From Trichosphaerium sp. ATCC 40318 (taxonomy: Eukaryota > Discosea > Flabellinia > Trichosidae), in the NCBI GenBank assembly GCA_038496445.1, contig JALMLS010000143.1, positions 310,001 to 374,000 of the forward strand: a DNA stretch of 64,000 nt, given 5' to 3'. Under the pieces are notes generated by a model. The model saw only the letters and a list, made by a program, of their open reading frames with translations. It did no database searches and had not been told where the DNA came from. The position numbers and the translations under genes were made by a program. Positions 1-10,298 of the stretch are shown here, in pieces (positions within the stretch are counted from its first letter, which is position 1; each line of letters opens with the position of its first letter).

Positions 1-172
1 ACTATGATTTCCATCACTGGTATTTGTTTGTACTGTCAATGCTCGTTAGCGATTTTTGGTTGTGCTATTTGATGTTTGGTACCTCAAACAGCCCAAAGTA
101 TACGCAAGACCATAGACCAACGAAGGTGAAAGCAAAATGGACGACAGATAGTGTCGTGCCTAAAAAAGTGCC

Positions 173-307
173 ATGTTAGCCAAAACAGCAACAAAAAGAG
201 CATTCAGTACCGAATTTAAAGCCGTGCCACTTGAAAAGCATTTTGTTGCAGAATACTATAGACACGGAAGAAAAGTAATTCGCACACATGTAGAAAGTGC
301 CCCATGA
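173..307 (+). CDS. Small mitochondrial-type protein, 44 aa
   Basis: An uninterrupted 44-codon frame from ATG at 173 to TGA at 305-307. The N-terminus (MLAKTATKRAFST) is basic and hydroxylated with no acidic residue, and the RAFST motif is typical of a mitochondrial presequence cleavage site. The remaining ~31 residues are basic and aromatic (HFVAEYYRHGRK) without a clear membrane segment. I do not recognise the family; small subunits of respiratory complexes or mitochondrial ribosomes have this size and build. No splice sites are needed. It lies 287 bp upstream of the P450 gene on the same strand. Short length makes chance possible, but the presequence-like composition argues for a real gene. 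Confidence 0.5.
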   Translation: MLAKTATKRAFSTEFKAVPLEKHFVAEYYRHGRKVIRTHVESAP

Positions 308-594
308 GAAAGGCGTGCTCATTGTGTGGATTCAATTATAAGATTTTGTTTAAAAACAGTATTTGACCAATCAATGGCTTTCTATACGCCAATACAAGCT
401 ACCAAATAATTGTCAACGTGGTTGACACAAGCAGACTTATTAAATTGCTTGTTTTTTGCTTACGGTTAGGTTACCTGTTTATTTTTGGTGCTAAAGCTAT
501 CTGGAATGCTTCTAAAGGTTATTATGACGTTTATGTAGCTTAATACGGTCAGCGTGAATTCTTGTCAAAATTTGGCAATAAACTCGAGGATACC

Positions 595-3036
595 ATGTAT
601 TTGTTGGCGGTGATAGTCGTTACTGCTTTAATCCTCGTAAACCTCCTTTGGATACGCCGTATAAAGGTAACTAGTCTGAAGTTTGTTAAAAACCACTTTA
701 ATCATATCTACAGATTCGATCAAACGCGCCAGGTGCGTCAAAATAGCTGTAGAAATTAAAAAGTTCGTTGTACAAATACAACTCACGTGAGACGCCAAAA
801 AAGGCGTTATTAGGCAATTGAATATTGCTTCACGGTGCAGTTTGCTTTCTCAGATACAACGACAGGTGAAACTGCGAAAATTTTTAACTGTCTTCAACAG
901 GGCCTTTTATTCCAATCGCTTTCTTTGGACCTTTATTTCATGAGTTATTTTTCTGGTGGTATGACTCTGCATCATTTATGACGAAGAGGAAGACTAATTT
1001 TCGTGTAGGTCATACAAAAATGAAGGACCATACGAACTTGCTATGAGATGGACGAAACAGGCAAGTCTCAACTTGATATTTTGGCTATTTTACTTATACA
1101 AACAAAGTATGGTCAAACTTTTCTTGTAAATGGAGCCACACAAGACAGCATGATGATCGTAGCTGACCCTGACTGCATCCGTCACATACTAAAGGACAAC
1201 TTCAAGAATTACATCAAAGGTAGTAATTTTTTGGCTTAGATCGTCATGATTACTTGATTAATTGATGTTGATCAAGGTCATCATTTCACATCTTCTATGA
1301 AAATATTCCTTGGTGAGGGTATATTCAACGTTAATCATGGTCTATGGCGTCAACAGCGCAAGACAGCAAGTCACTTATTCAAAACAAGAGAAATTCGAAA
1401 AATGTTTGAAATCTTTCATCAAAATGGAAACAAGGTAGACTATCTCGCAATGTGCACCTCACTAAATATTATACTTGAATAGGTTATGGCCATTCTAGAT
1501 AAGAGTGCTACAAGTGCTGAAACGGTCAATATTTCAGAATTGTTGTCTCGCTTCACTTTAGACTCCATAGGCGAAATTGCATTTGGTGTCCAATTGGTAA
1601 CAATCGTAGTACCTTTGTTTTTGTTTAATGATGTATTTCTAGGATAGCTTAAAACCAGGTACACTGCCAAACTTTGCTGTAGCTTTCAACGAAGCGACCA
1701 GGCTATGTGGAGAGTTATGGGTATCTCCTGTATTTATGGTATGAAATATTGAAAGTAACTTTGGCATTCATACAATCTTTTTCAGATGACAGGAACAGGA
1801 TGGTTGTCCGATTATTTGGTACCAGAAGTTCCAATAATAAAGAAGCACATGGCTGTACTTGATCAAACAGTATATAGAATTATTGAAGAGCGTAAACACG
1901 CTAAAGATATTGATCAACGAAGTGTGAGTTTTTTCGTTTGAAGGATCCCTCTAAAACCACGTGATAATACCAATAATATTTTCGCGGATGTTTATTGGTA
2001 GAGTGCACTCTGACCAACTCATTTACTAGGACTTGTTGTCTGGATTTTTGAACCTTGAAAAAAAGACTGGCGAGAGTTTTAGTGATAAGTACCTTAGAGA
2101 TATAACTTTGAACTTTATGTAAGAGCCAACGCAAATTCCCAGCTGTTAATAATGCATTTAGGTTGGCTGGACGCGATACAATATCGGTAGCCTTAGGCTT
2201 CTTGTTTTACGAACTTGCAAGAAATGAAGCCAAGATGAAATTGCTTCAAGCAGAAGTAGACCAAGTACTAAGCCAAAACCTACCAGACTATGATATTGTA
2301 AAAGACTTGCCATACACAAAGGTAATTGTATATCTTAGCATAGTATCTTATAATAATAGGCTTGCATCGACGAGGCATTGAGGCTTTATCCACCAGTTCC
2401 ATTTGACCCAAAACAAGCTGTTGAAGATGACGTACTACCTAATGGAATACGTGTACCAGCAGGTGTACGTTGACTCTCCTGTGACAGTATTGTATTAACA
2501 ACATTGCTTTTTAGACAGAAGTAATATGGTCAGCTATGGCACAAGGAAGGAGTCCGCACTGGAAGAATCCAGAAAAATTTGAACCTGAAAGGAACGCATG
2601 ACGTTGATTTAACTCTTTGTAATTTACTTTAGGTTTCTTAACAGAGAAAAACAAGGACTTAAACCTATTCACCCGTACTTATTCGTACCATTCCAAGCGG
2701 GACCACGTGTATGTCTTGGGAAGATGATGGTACGAGAGGCCTTTTCAAATATGAAACGCCTTGCTTATTCTTTTAGGCGTATCAAGAAATGTTGTCATTG
2801 ACTTCAATGATTGCTCAAAAATTTAATGTACACACAGTACGTTATAATAACATTTCTGTAAAACTGGTTGTACACACTCAAACTACGCACTAGGTACCAG
2901 GAGAACAAGAAGTCACATTCGCTGGCGGGATTACACTAAGTGCAGCTGTAAGTCTTGTTTTCTTACATTCCAAAAAAATCCCATTAATTTTTTTGTGCAG
3001 GGTGGCATCAAATTACAGTTTTCTCATCGTAGTTAG
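595..3036 (+). CDS. Cytochrome P450 (about 13 exons, one splice donor damaged)
   Basis: Haem-thiolate monooxygenase, probably anchored in the ER. Exon 1 (595-666) is a hydrophobic signal anchor. A mini-exon (714-732) and the next exon (from 901) give the Pro-rich hinge ([14 protein letters not shown]). The C-helix WRQQRK lies near 1348-1365, the I-helix oxygen-binding motif AGRDT near 2166, the K-helix EALR near 2367, and the haem-cysteine loop [11 protein letters not shown] at about 2692-2724. The order and spacing are those of a full-length microsomal P450, closest by eye to fatty-acid hydroxylase-type clans (CYP86/704-like), though the substrate cannot be read. Introns are 38-57 nt GT-AG with two exceptions: the intron at 2592-2632, inside the PERF motif, begins GA instead of GT, and one early acceptor ends GAG. 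The gene may therefore be mis-spliced or newly inactivated. Confidence 0.85.
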
Positions 3037-3175
3037 AATGTATACCGTTATGTTCTGTACACAACGGGACGTAGTAAATTTGCGTATTTGTATGCAGTGT
3101 ATTGGTAGTGTTTTGTGGAGTTAGGTGTTATTAAATGAAGCGAAAATACATTCTTATTGCTGTTAACGTAATTGT

Positions 3176-4248
3176 ATGAACTTTACTCTACTAAAGGACA
3201 CTGAGGAGCGTTTTTCCGATGCGTTTGTATTGAGTGCTAGTGTTTCGGACATGAAATCTCCGGTTACCATTATATTTAACGGTCGGGGTACTCTGCACGT
3301 ATAGAGGTAGTAGAGAGAGCAATATGGGCGTGGACAAAAAATACCAAGTCCACCGTGTTCTTCGGAGCAAGTGTTTTTAACGCTCCATATTATTGACTAG
3401 CAAGGTTGACCACTACTGGAGAGCGTATGTGGTAACAAAAGTCAATGTCCTTGGAAAGCCGATTTCTACAGACGCTACAGAACTCTAAAGCAAAAGAAAA
3501 GTTCCGTTCTTTCCTTCGTGGTGAATATAATGACGAAACACTCGGTATGCACAGATCTGTTAGAAGTACAATTATGCTCATTATTTGTAGCGTTTTATGA
3601 AGAAATTCAGTCGTATGAGCAGATTGACGGTTCTGATGAAAGACGAACGCGGTACAATCACAAACAACCATTTTTAATTGTCAAACGCATGCCATTAGTC
3701 TGTTTATGCATTAAATGACCTTTAAACCCATAACGCCTGCTTACCACCTTTAGCGCTGCAAAAATGTTTGAAACGTATTTAACAGAGTTTTCGCCACGCT
3801 CTGTTAACGTTGGTCCTCGATCTATACAAGCTATGCAAGAAAAGCTGACACAAAAAAATAAAACGCTTGAAACAAACATATGGGACGACATTAAGCGCGT
3901 ACGCACTTTTAGATACAGTCTATACTCATTTTGGGCAGTGTTGCCATAAAAAACCTGAATAAACACCACCTTTAGGAAGTCTTTGTTCTTATGGCAAACG
4001 ATCCGTTTACACGATTCATGGCCTCAAAGGAGACGAAGAGTAAAAGTAACAACAACAAAAACAAAACATTTACTGCAGATCAAATCATATCAAATACCTT
4101 CGTAAAAGCGTTCCACACATCATGTGATAAAACAGATGGTAAGCAAAACGTCTTCAAAAAAAAACTCAGACACAGAATGCCAGAAAACAAACTACAAAAA
4201 AAAAATACAACACGCTCCGCTCGTATTTTTATAATGTTGTTTGATTAG
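3176..4248 (+). CDS. RGS domain protein (regulator of G-protein signalling)
   Basis: Predicted GTPase-activating protein for heterotrimeric G-alpha subunits. Joining exons 3472-3544, 3591-3651, 3754-3899 and 3976-4248 gives a continuous RGS fold: FRSFLRGEYNDETLAFYEEI, then the helix with KMFETYLTEFSPRSVNV, then IWDDIKREVFVLMANDPFTR. The pattern (FLRxEYxxExLxFYEEI, xVNV, VxxLMxxDxFxRF) is diagnostic. A basic Lys/Asn-rich tail follows to the stop at 4248. The first exons are uncertain: the ATG at 3176 (another at 3135) opens a frame of about 40 codons ending at a GTATAG donor, but I could not join it cleanly to the RGS exon at 3472. The next gene's ATG follows 6 bases after this stop, so the genes are packed tightly. 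Confidence 0.72.
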
Positions 4249-4254
4249 ATCTAA

Positions 4255-6317
4255 ATGACTTTTGTAGATGTAGGATGGGTCTACAATGGTGAAAAAAGAA
4301 ATATAAAGCTTTACACTAAAGACTGTAATTCAAGTACTGCATATGCGTGCAAGGTAAGTACAGTAGAGATGTTTTTTCTTGATTTGAAAAAAAAATCCAT
4401 AAAAATGATTTGTAATTTCTTTCGTTCCTAAAGGGTCTATCTAAGCGTTAATATTTTTAGGGCGTTGGTGTTGTTGATGCATCACCTGAAGAAGTAAGTT
4501 TAACATCAATAGATCTTTTTTGGTGACATTTGTTGATGTTTTTTTTTTCACAGTTGGTTTTTGCTTTATCCCTCTAATAAGTCATTCTAGGTTGCAGACA
4601 ATTTTATGGCGTTAGATGATAGAAGAAAGAAACGTGATGCTCATTTTGTAGAAGTAAGTCATGACTCATGAATCATTTAAGAGCTTGTACCAAGCTTCAT
4701 GCTTTGGTCGTTTGTTACTTTGTTATTTATGTTGTGTAGGGTTGGGTGCTGGAGAAGCTATCCCGATCGGATGATGTAGTATACCAACACTTTAAATTAA
4801 GTGCTACATTATTTAGCAAACCACTAAGACGCGATTTTGTGCTTGCGCGTTGTCATAGGGTTGAGCAAGACGGTACACACATTATTGTATGTCGTGATAC
4901 AACTCATGAAGATGCTCCAGCTCCACCTAAGGTACGTATAATACGTAAAATGAGTTCAAGAACTAGAAACTATGGTTGTAGTGTTGTACAATTTTATTTT
5001 ATTTTATTACCTCCAAACGCTTAAAACAATGTGTACAAAGTTAATTTTTTTTCTAGGGTTGTTCTAGAGCAATTTGTACATTGGTGGGATATAAAATAAG
5101 TCCAATGAGGTATTGATTTATCAAGGTATTCTACTTCTCTTTATTCACCTTCTTTTTCTTCTTTAGGGGTAAGGCTCAGTCATCTTTAGTATATTCTATA
5201 CATGAGTATGATCTTGGATCGGGTAAAGAGATTACACCCAAAGTTTTAAGAGAAATGGGTGAGTCACGTGCCATGTTTTTGATTAATTTTTTTTCGAGTA
5301 TAACATCTTTGTTGCTTGTTTTTCTTTGCTGTAATGTATCAAATTTGAAGGAACATTTATATCTAAATCATCGTTTAGAAGCTACAAGGCCTTTAGTGAT
5401 AAATAAGTTGCAAAAAGCGCTCAGAAAATCTGTAGACGTAAGTTTGTTGTACTTTCCCTTCTGCGACCTACTTTGTTTGTCAATGATGTCTAATGCCGTT
5501 TATAGTCTGATATTGATGATGACTTCAAGAGTAGAGATTCTGTGTCACCTAAAAATTCGGGTTACAAGGGTGCTAAGTCTAAAGCAGGCATCTTCGATTT
5601 TGTGAAACGTATGTATTAGAATTTATTTGTTTTTGTTGTTTGCTGTACTGATAATCGAATTAAGATCGTAACAGAAAGTCTGAGCCAAAACGTAGACTTG
5701 CAAGATCACCTGGCGTTGAACGTTTCCGTACTACACGTGATATTTATGTAAAACTAATGCAAACAAGTAGAACGAACTCAATCCTTGGAAGAGATAGATA
5801 CAAAACTGATGGCTAGTGATGAGTCTCCAATTCACAGTATGTTTCTTGATTTTATTATTATATCTAGACCTTTTTTCGTGATGCTGATGTGTTACTCTAT
5901 AGGTGGTAAAGTGGCTGTGCTTAAGCGTAAGAGGTCACAAACAAGTATGTCAACAAGAGTGTTAATTAGATTTTTCATGCTAAATGCTTTGCTTAGTTGA
6001 TGTATCTGATATTGAGGAACAAGCTCAAGTAGCTTCTGCTCCAAGAGGATTTTTAGACTATATAACTCCAATTAGAGAAGAACCAGAATATAAATCAGCA
6101 CCAGCCTCAGTTAAAATAAGACGTGAGTGACATTCTTCTACACCTTTTTTTTTCTCGTTTTTTTCTTCTTTTGCGCTAATTTTGTTGTCACGCAGGAAAA
6201 AAGCGTATTGATAAAATAAGAACACCTAAAACACCTAAGACACCAAAGACACCCAAAACGTCTAAAACGCCGAAGAGCCCACCGATGATAAAAGTGAGTC
6301 AGGCTAGTAATGCGTGA
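4255..6317 (+). CDS. START domain lipid-transfer protein
   Basis: Predicted soluble lipid-binding protein of the StAR-related (START) family. Exon 1 (4255-4353) starts MTFVDVGWVYNG. Exons at 4461-4493, 4591-4653, 4740-4931, 5057-5109 and 5167 onwards encode the START core: VVYQHFKLSATLFSKPLRRD, DFVLARCHR, the conserved HEDAPAPPKG strand and the GYKISPMRGKAQSSLVYSIH segment, ending in the C-terminal amphipathic helix near INKLQKALRK (~5400). Downstream exons encode a low-complexity basic tail with tandem TPK repeats (about 6220-6290). I take the stop at 6315-6317. Alternatively, a good GTGAGT donor at 6294 could splice to the WD-like exons at 6607. The splice around 5259 could not be resolved in phase. 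START domains exchange sterols, ceramides or phospholipids; the ligand cannot be inferred. Confidence 0.75.
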
Positions 6318-6606
6318 GTGCTGTGCATGACTATGTAAATTAAAAAAATGAAGTACAAAAATAAACTGTAAATTATTATCGAAAAAAAAAAAGGTCTGTT
6401 ACAATACTTGTATGTTCACGCAGACTGCAAAGTGAGCTATTTTTAATGTTGTAGTTATTTAATTAACTTTGTTGGTATTGTTTGGTTGTTGGTTTCCATC
6501 ATTTCTCAGCAATTAGCAGTTTCTATTGATAAACAAACGTCATAGTATTCATTGTTAGGCGATTACTTACTTGGAAATGTGAGGTAGTTGCTAGAATGAC
6601 TCACAG

Positions 6607-6810
6607 GTTGTAGCTGTTCAAGCTATGACTAAAATAGGAGGTAACGTTTGGGTTGGATGTCGTGATGGTATGGTTCATGTATTCAATGCTGTGGTAAGTG
6701 ATTATTCTTTGGTTTTTATATTGACTGATTTTTTCTCTTAGCATAAACACCTAGATCCTGCCAAAGGTGGCACATGTAAAATTATTTGGCTGGAGCTAAT
6801 GGACAAATAA
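6607..6810 (+). other. Orphan terminal exons with a WD40-like blade
   Basis: Two exons (6607-6693 and 6742-6810) joined by a canonical 48-nt intron give a frame containing NVWVGCRDGMVHVFNA, which resembles one WD40/beta-propeller blade, then end at TAA. An acceptor (CTCACAG) sits directly before 6607, but no start codon or upstream exon is visible within 290 bp. It may be the last part of the START gene via a long (~313 nt) intron from 6294, or the remnant of a deleted propeller gene. The rest of 6318-6870 shows only A/T-rich spacer with a poly-A run near 6380. Confidence 0.4.
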
Positions 6811-7732
6811 ATGTTCAAAACTGACAACCTGTAGCCAATGTTTGTCAAAAGTACTAAACGTGTAAAAATTAGCATGCATCACGTGGAAAGATATAACACT
6901 GAATCGAACATCAGTTTCGCCTTTAATCAAAGGTAATGCGTAAATCGTAATTTAAGCCTCTAAAAGCCATCGTAGCGCCAAACCGAATATTTTAGTACTA
7001 CCTACAGAGATTCTAGCACATATATTACAATTTACAACAACAGCTCGATTTGCAGCTTGCCAGACATGCCACAGCTTCTCTTCAATTGTTCATGACCTTA
7101 TTGGATATGATAATGTTACACTAAATACAATTGAGCAAGCGAACTGTCTGTTAAAACATGCCAGTTTTCTCCGCCGCACCAAAATCACGATAAGCTCGAG
7201 ATTTCCTGTAGGCTTTGTTAAAAATTTGGCTGGTGTTTATTGTATTAACCTCAGCAATACCAAAGTAACAGATGATGATATTAACATGCTGGCTGGCGTT
7301 CATACTATTGACCTTAAAAACACTTTGGTAACTAATAAAGGTATTAAAGCACTTGCTGGAGTTCATACTATTTACCTCAATGGCACTTCAATAACAGATG
7401 AAGGTATAAAAGCGCTTGTTGGAGTTCATATGATTGGCCTTTATCGTACCTCAGTAACAGATGAAGGTGTAAAGGCACTTGCTGGAGTTCATACTATTTA
7501 TCTTGATGGCACTCCAGTAACAGATGGAGGCGTAAAAACACTGGCTGGCGTTCATACTATTGACCTTGCACATACCACAGTGACAGATGAAGGCATTAAA
7601 GCGCTTTCAGGTGTTCACACAATTGATCTTTGCAGTTGTAGAAATATTTCTGATGTAGGTATCAAGAAGCTTACTGGTGTTTATGATATTTGTCTTATCA
7701 ATACCAACGTAACTGATGAGGGTATAAAAGCA

Positions 7733-7740
7733 CTTGCCGG
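7733..7740. repeat. Target-site duplication, left copy (CTTGCCGG)
   Basis: Exact match to 10291-10298. It lies within a codon run that recurs in each LRR unit (Leu-Ala-Gly). Confidence 0.95.
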
Positions 7741-7766
7741 TAACGTTCTCAAACTCCGAATATTTG
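7741..7766 (+). repeat. Left terminal inverted repeat of the hAT element
   Basis: Matches the reverse complement of 10265-10290 at 25 of 26 positions. The first 16 bases are identical, with one C/T difference at position 17. Confidence 0.95.
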
Positions 7767-7825
7767 CAGTTTTGAATATACCACTTTGAATACAAAAAAG
7801 ATTTGAATTTTATTCAAATAAAAGT

Positions 7826-7841
7826 CACGTGATATCACGTG
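7826..7841. repeat. 16-bp perfect palindrome CACGTGATATCACGTG
   Basis: Two CACGTG cores in perfect inverted symmetry, directly abutting the transposase stop codon and 86 bp inside the left end. Possibly a protein-binding site in the subterminal region; the role is unknown. Confidence 0.7.
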
Positions 7842-10183
7842 TTACATGGGTTCTACGTCTATAATTATCTGTTGACGTAGTAGTGATAAGTTATTTACAA
7901 GTTTGTGTGATAACCTATTTCTGTCCGGTGTTATCATTCTCCCTGTAAATGAGAAGGTTCGTTCTGTCATTGCTTGAGAAGCTGGTATTGCCAAATACTG
8001 TTGAGCTAGCTTTGCCATGGTAGGATACATTACTTTGTGTTTTTTCCACCATGAAAGTGCTGTGAAGTCATCAGAATCAAGAGCTTCAAGTTTTTTGTAC
8101 TCTTTAAATTCATCCACCACCACAACCTTACGTCTTTTACGTCTATGACTGTAAACAACGTTAATACTGCACAAGAAAAAAGCAAAATATGTACTTTCTA
8201 AGATCCTCAAATGCATTAGTTTCACGTTTTCGCTTCTTTGGCTGTGTCATTTCAGGTTCATCTACATGCAATGTGTTTTCTGGCGGATTCACTGTCACCT
8301 AAAAAAAAATAAACCACACAATAAAATAATTTAAGATAACGCACTTGCTCTGTTCTTTTGACCTCTTTGTCATAAAGTTCTTTGAGTACTTCCCATGCTT
8401 CAACTGTATCACCTGGTTCCAAGTGTTTAGCGTCTCTAAACACAGGATGTAGAATGGTAGCCAATGATGTGACCACTGGCAAATTATCCCACATTACACG
8501 AATTTCATCCAAAAATTCTTGATAAATGGTTGTTAATTTTAGTTTTGCATTTCTTCGTTGTTTACTGCATACAGCTGACTTCTCAGAAGCTTAAATAGTA
8601 TTTAATTGAATTACTGGAGTGTTAGTAACACGTACATGGTTTGAGCTTGTCCTCAATTGTACTTTCAAGCATTTCAAGCATTGCTAAGATAAGTGCTTGA
8701 GTTGGTTGTTTTTCGGCTTCTAGCGCCCGTATAACCTTTACAGTGGAAGAAAAGGTCTCAATGATATCATCAATAATTGTCCAATGGTATGTAGTAAAGT
8801 CAGGGATGTTCTTTAAAAACTAAATGCGTATCAGTGCTCTGAGCGTTTACTATAAAAAAAAGTACCTTTTTCTCCACTTCTTTCGTTAATAGCTTTAACT
8901 CTTCTTGTACTGCTTTAAAGGAGGAAAGCATACTAATTTTGGAGCTCCATCGAGTGACAACATCACGTTTTACTTTTTTAGCTTTGCCACCACATACTTT
9001 AATCCATGCTAGATACATGTTGTTGGATGTATTTAATCCAGTAATGAATTGTCGAATGGGCACAAAAATAGGGTTTTCCAGATCCTCTAACACATGTGAC
9101 ATTGCATTGTTCAACATGTGACACACACAGCGAAGATCTTCGACAGTTCTACAAAAGTAAGTAAATACTCCTCAAAAAGAAAAAAAAAAACATATGCTGG
9201 ATCAATTTCAAGATCTTCGTCGTCATCAAATTCCTCTCCGCGTAGGATACTATATTAGAACAAGTAAAAATTAATTGCTTTGAATGTTATTTTTTGTGTT
9301 AATTTAGTACGTACGCATAAGTATACTTGATAGAAGCTACTTCACCACCATCTGTGACACCTGCGACAGGCATGACTTTGTCACCCAACCACGATTCACC
9401 TGAGCTATCAGCTTCGCCTGTAATGACACTTGCGACCAATCTACCAATTGTTGTGGCTGTAATAAACATAAATTAAATAAATTAAGTAATGAACGCTATG
9501 ATGCACCTTTATGGTTACCTTCAACGTATGGTAACCCAATGAGAGCTCGTCTTGGTTTAAAATCATCTGTTAGCCAATGCAGTGTTACTGCACAATAATA
9601 ATCCTTTGTTTGACTACATTTCCAAAGATCGGCAGCAAATGTAGGGTATTTGGCTCTTTGTGTTTCTTTTTTTAAGTCTCGCATTGTGCTCTTGTACTTT
9701 TCGTCAATTATGCCTCTCATGGTATTTGGACAAGGTAATGTGTAGCCTGCACTCAGCTCCCTCATCAAGTCAACAAATTGAGGGTTTTGCACCAAGTTTA
9801 GTGGTAAGTTACCAACCACAATCAGCTTTGTCACGAGTTCATCAATGTGCTAAAAAAAGAAAGTAAATATAGGGAAGGAAGGAGTAAATGAGCGTGTGCA
9901 CCTTTTGTTTCTTTTTTGATACGGGTATAACACTTTTGTTACCAAAAAAGTCTTCCATTACTTGAGCTTGTTTAGTTTTTCCATGCCATGGAAATTCGTC
10001 TTCTTTACTTTTGTATCCGTGATCTTTGCACAAATGCTTGAGCTGGTTGGAAGTGGTGTCATGTTGAGGAGGAACAAATGTCTGACAAAACACACATTTA
10101 TTGTCTGTGTAGTACTTGTGAACGTTGGATCTTTGCTTGTAGTGCCTTTTTTGGTGCACGATGTTGCTTGCCTGAAGTTGCAT
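7842..10183 (-). CDS. hAT transposase, intron-containing, apparently full length
   Basis: Start at 10183 (MQLQASNIVHQKR). The domains run in the usual order. First is a BED-type zinc finger (CVFCQTF...QLKHLCKDH, ~10010-10100). Next is the RNase-H-like core, with the first acidic motif FAADLWKC near 9625-9640 and a second, VTDGGE, near 9340-9360. Then come the helical insertion with CHMLNNAM (~9105-9125) and RDVVTRWSS (~8945-8970), and the C-terminal hAT dimerisation domain with LSWWKKH, YPTMAKLAQQYLAIPAS and ERTFSFTGR (~7930-8065). The stop is at 7842-7844. Short GT-AG introns interrupt it, as in host genes, and I see no inactivating stop in the joined exons. It probably cuts and reinserts the element and is a candidate autonomous copy. 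Confidence 0.85.
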
Positions 10184-10264
10184 TTTGGTGTTCTAAAAAT
10201 ATTCAAATATTCAACAGAAAGATTCAAATTCGCTATTTTTGGTGTGTATTCAAATATTCAAATT

Positions 10265-10290
10265 CAAATATTCAGAGTTTGAGAACGTTA
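10265..10290 (-). repeat. Right terminal inverted repeat of the hAT element
   Basis: Mirror copy of 7741-7766. It is preceded inwards by several ATTCAAATATTC motifs. Confidence 0.95.
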
Positions 10291-10298
10291 CTTGCCGG
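10291..10298. repeat. Target-site duplication, right copy (CTTGCCGG)
   Basis: Exact match to 7733-7740, directly after the right inverted end. Confidence 0.95.

Larger units (their letters stand above)
7741..10290 (-). mobile_element. Complete hAT-family DNA transposon, 2550 bp
   Basis: Bounded by terminal inverted repeats starting TAACGTTCTCAAACTC at both ends (25 of 26 positions identical) and flanked by an exact 8-bp target duplication CTTGCCGG (7733-7740 and 10291-10298). This is the hAT superfamily signature. A single transposase gene occupies the minus strand. The subterminal regions are rich in ATTCAAATATTC-like motifs, especially 10200-10275, as expected for transposase binding sites. 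The near-perfect ends and duplication indicate a recent insertion. Confidence 0.96.

Noticed and set aside
3545-3563. A 19-nt intron in the RGS gene (GTATGC to TTAG)
   Set aside because: Using the acceptor at 3590 instead gives a 46-nt intron and the expected LAFYEEIQ helix, matching RGS proteins much better.
6210-6290. Tandem TPK codon repeats as a possible CRISPR or satellite array
   Set aside because: The repeat is an in-frame, imperfect coding microsatellite (ACACCTAAG-like) in the START protein tail; there are no spacers.
10078-10290. Plus-strand open frame running from inside the transposon into the right half of the LRR gene
   Set aside because: Its first ~70 codons are antisense to the transposase BED exon and read through the inverted end; it is a by-product of the insertion, not a designed fusion.
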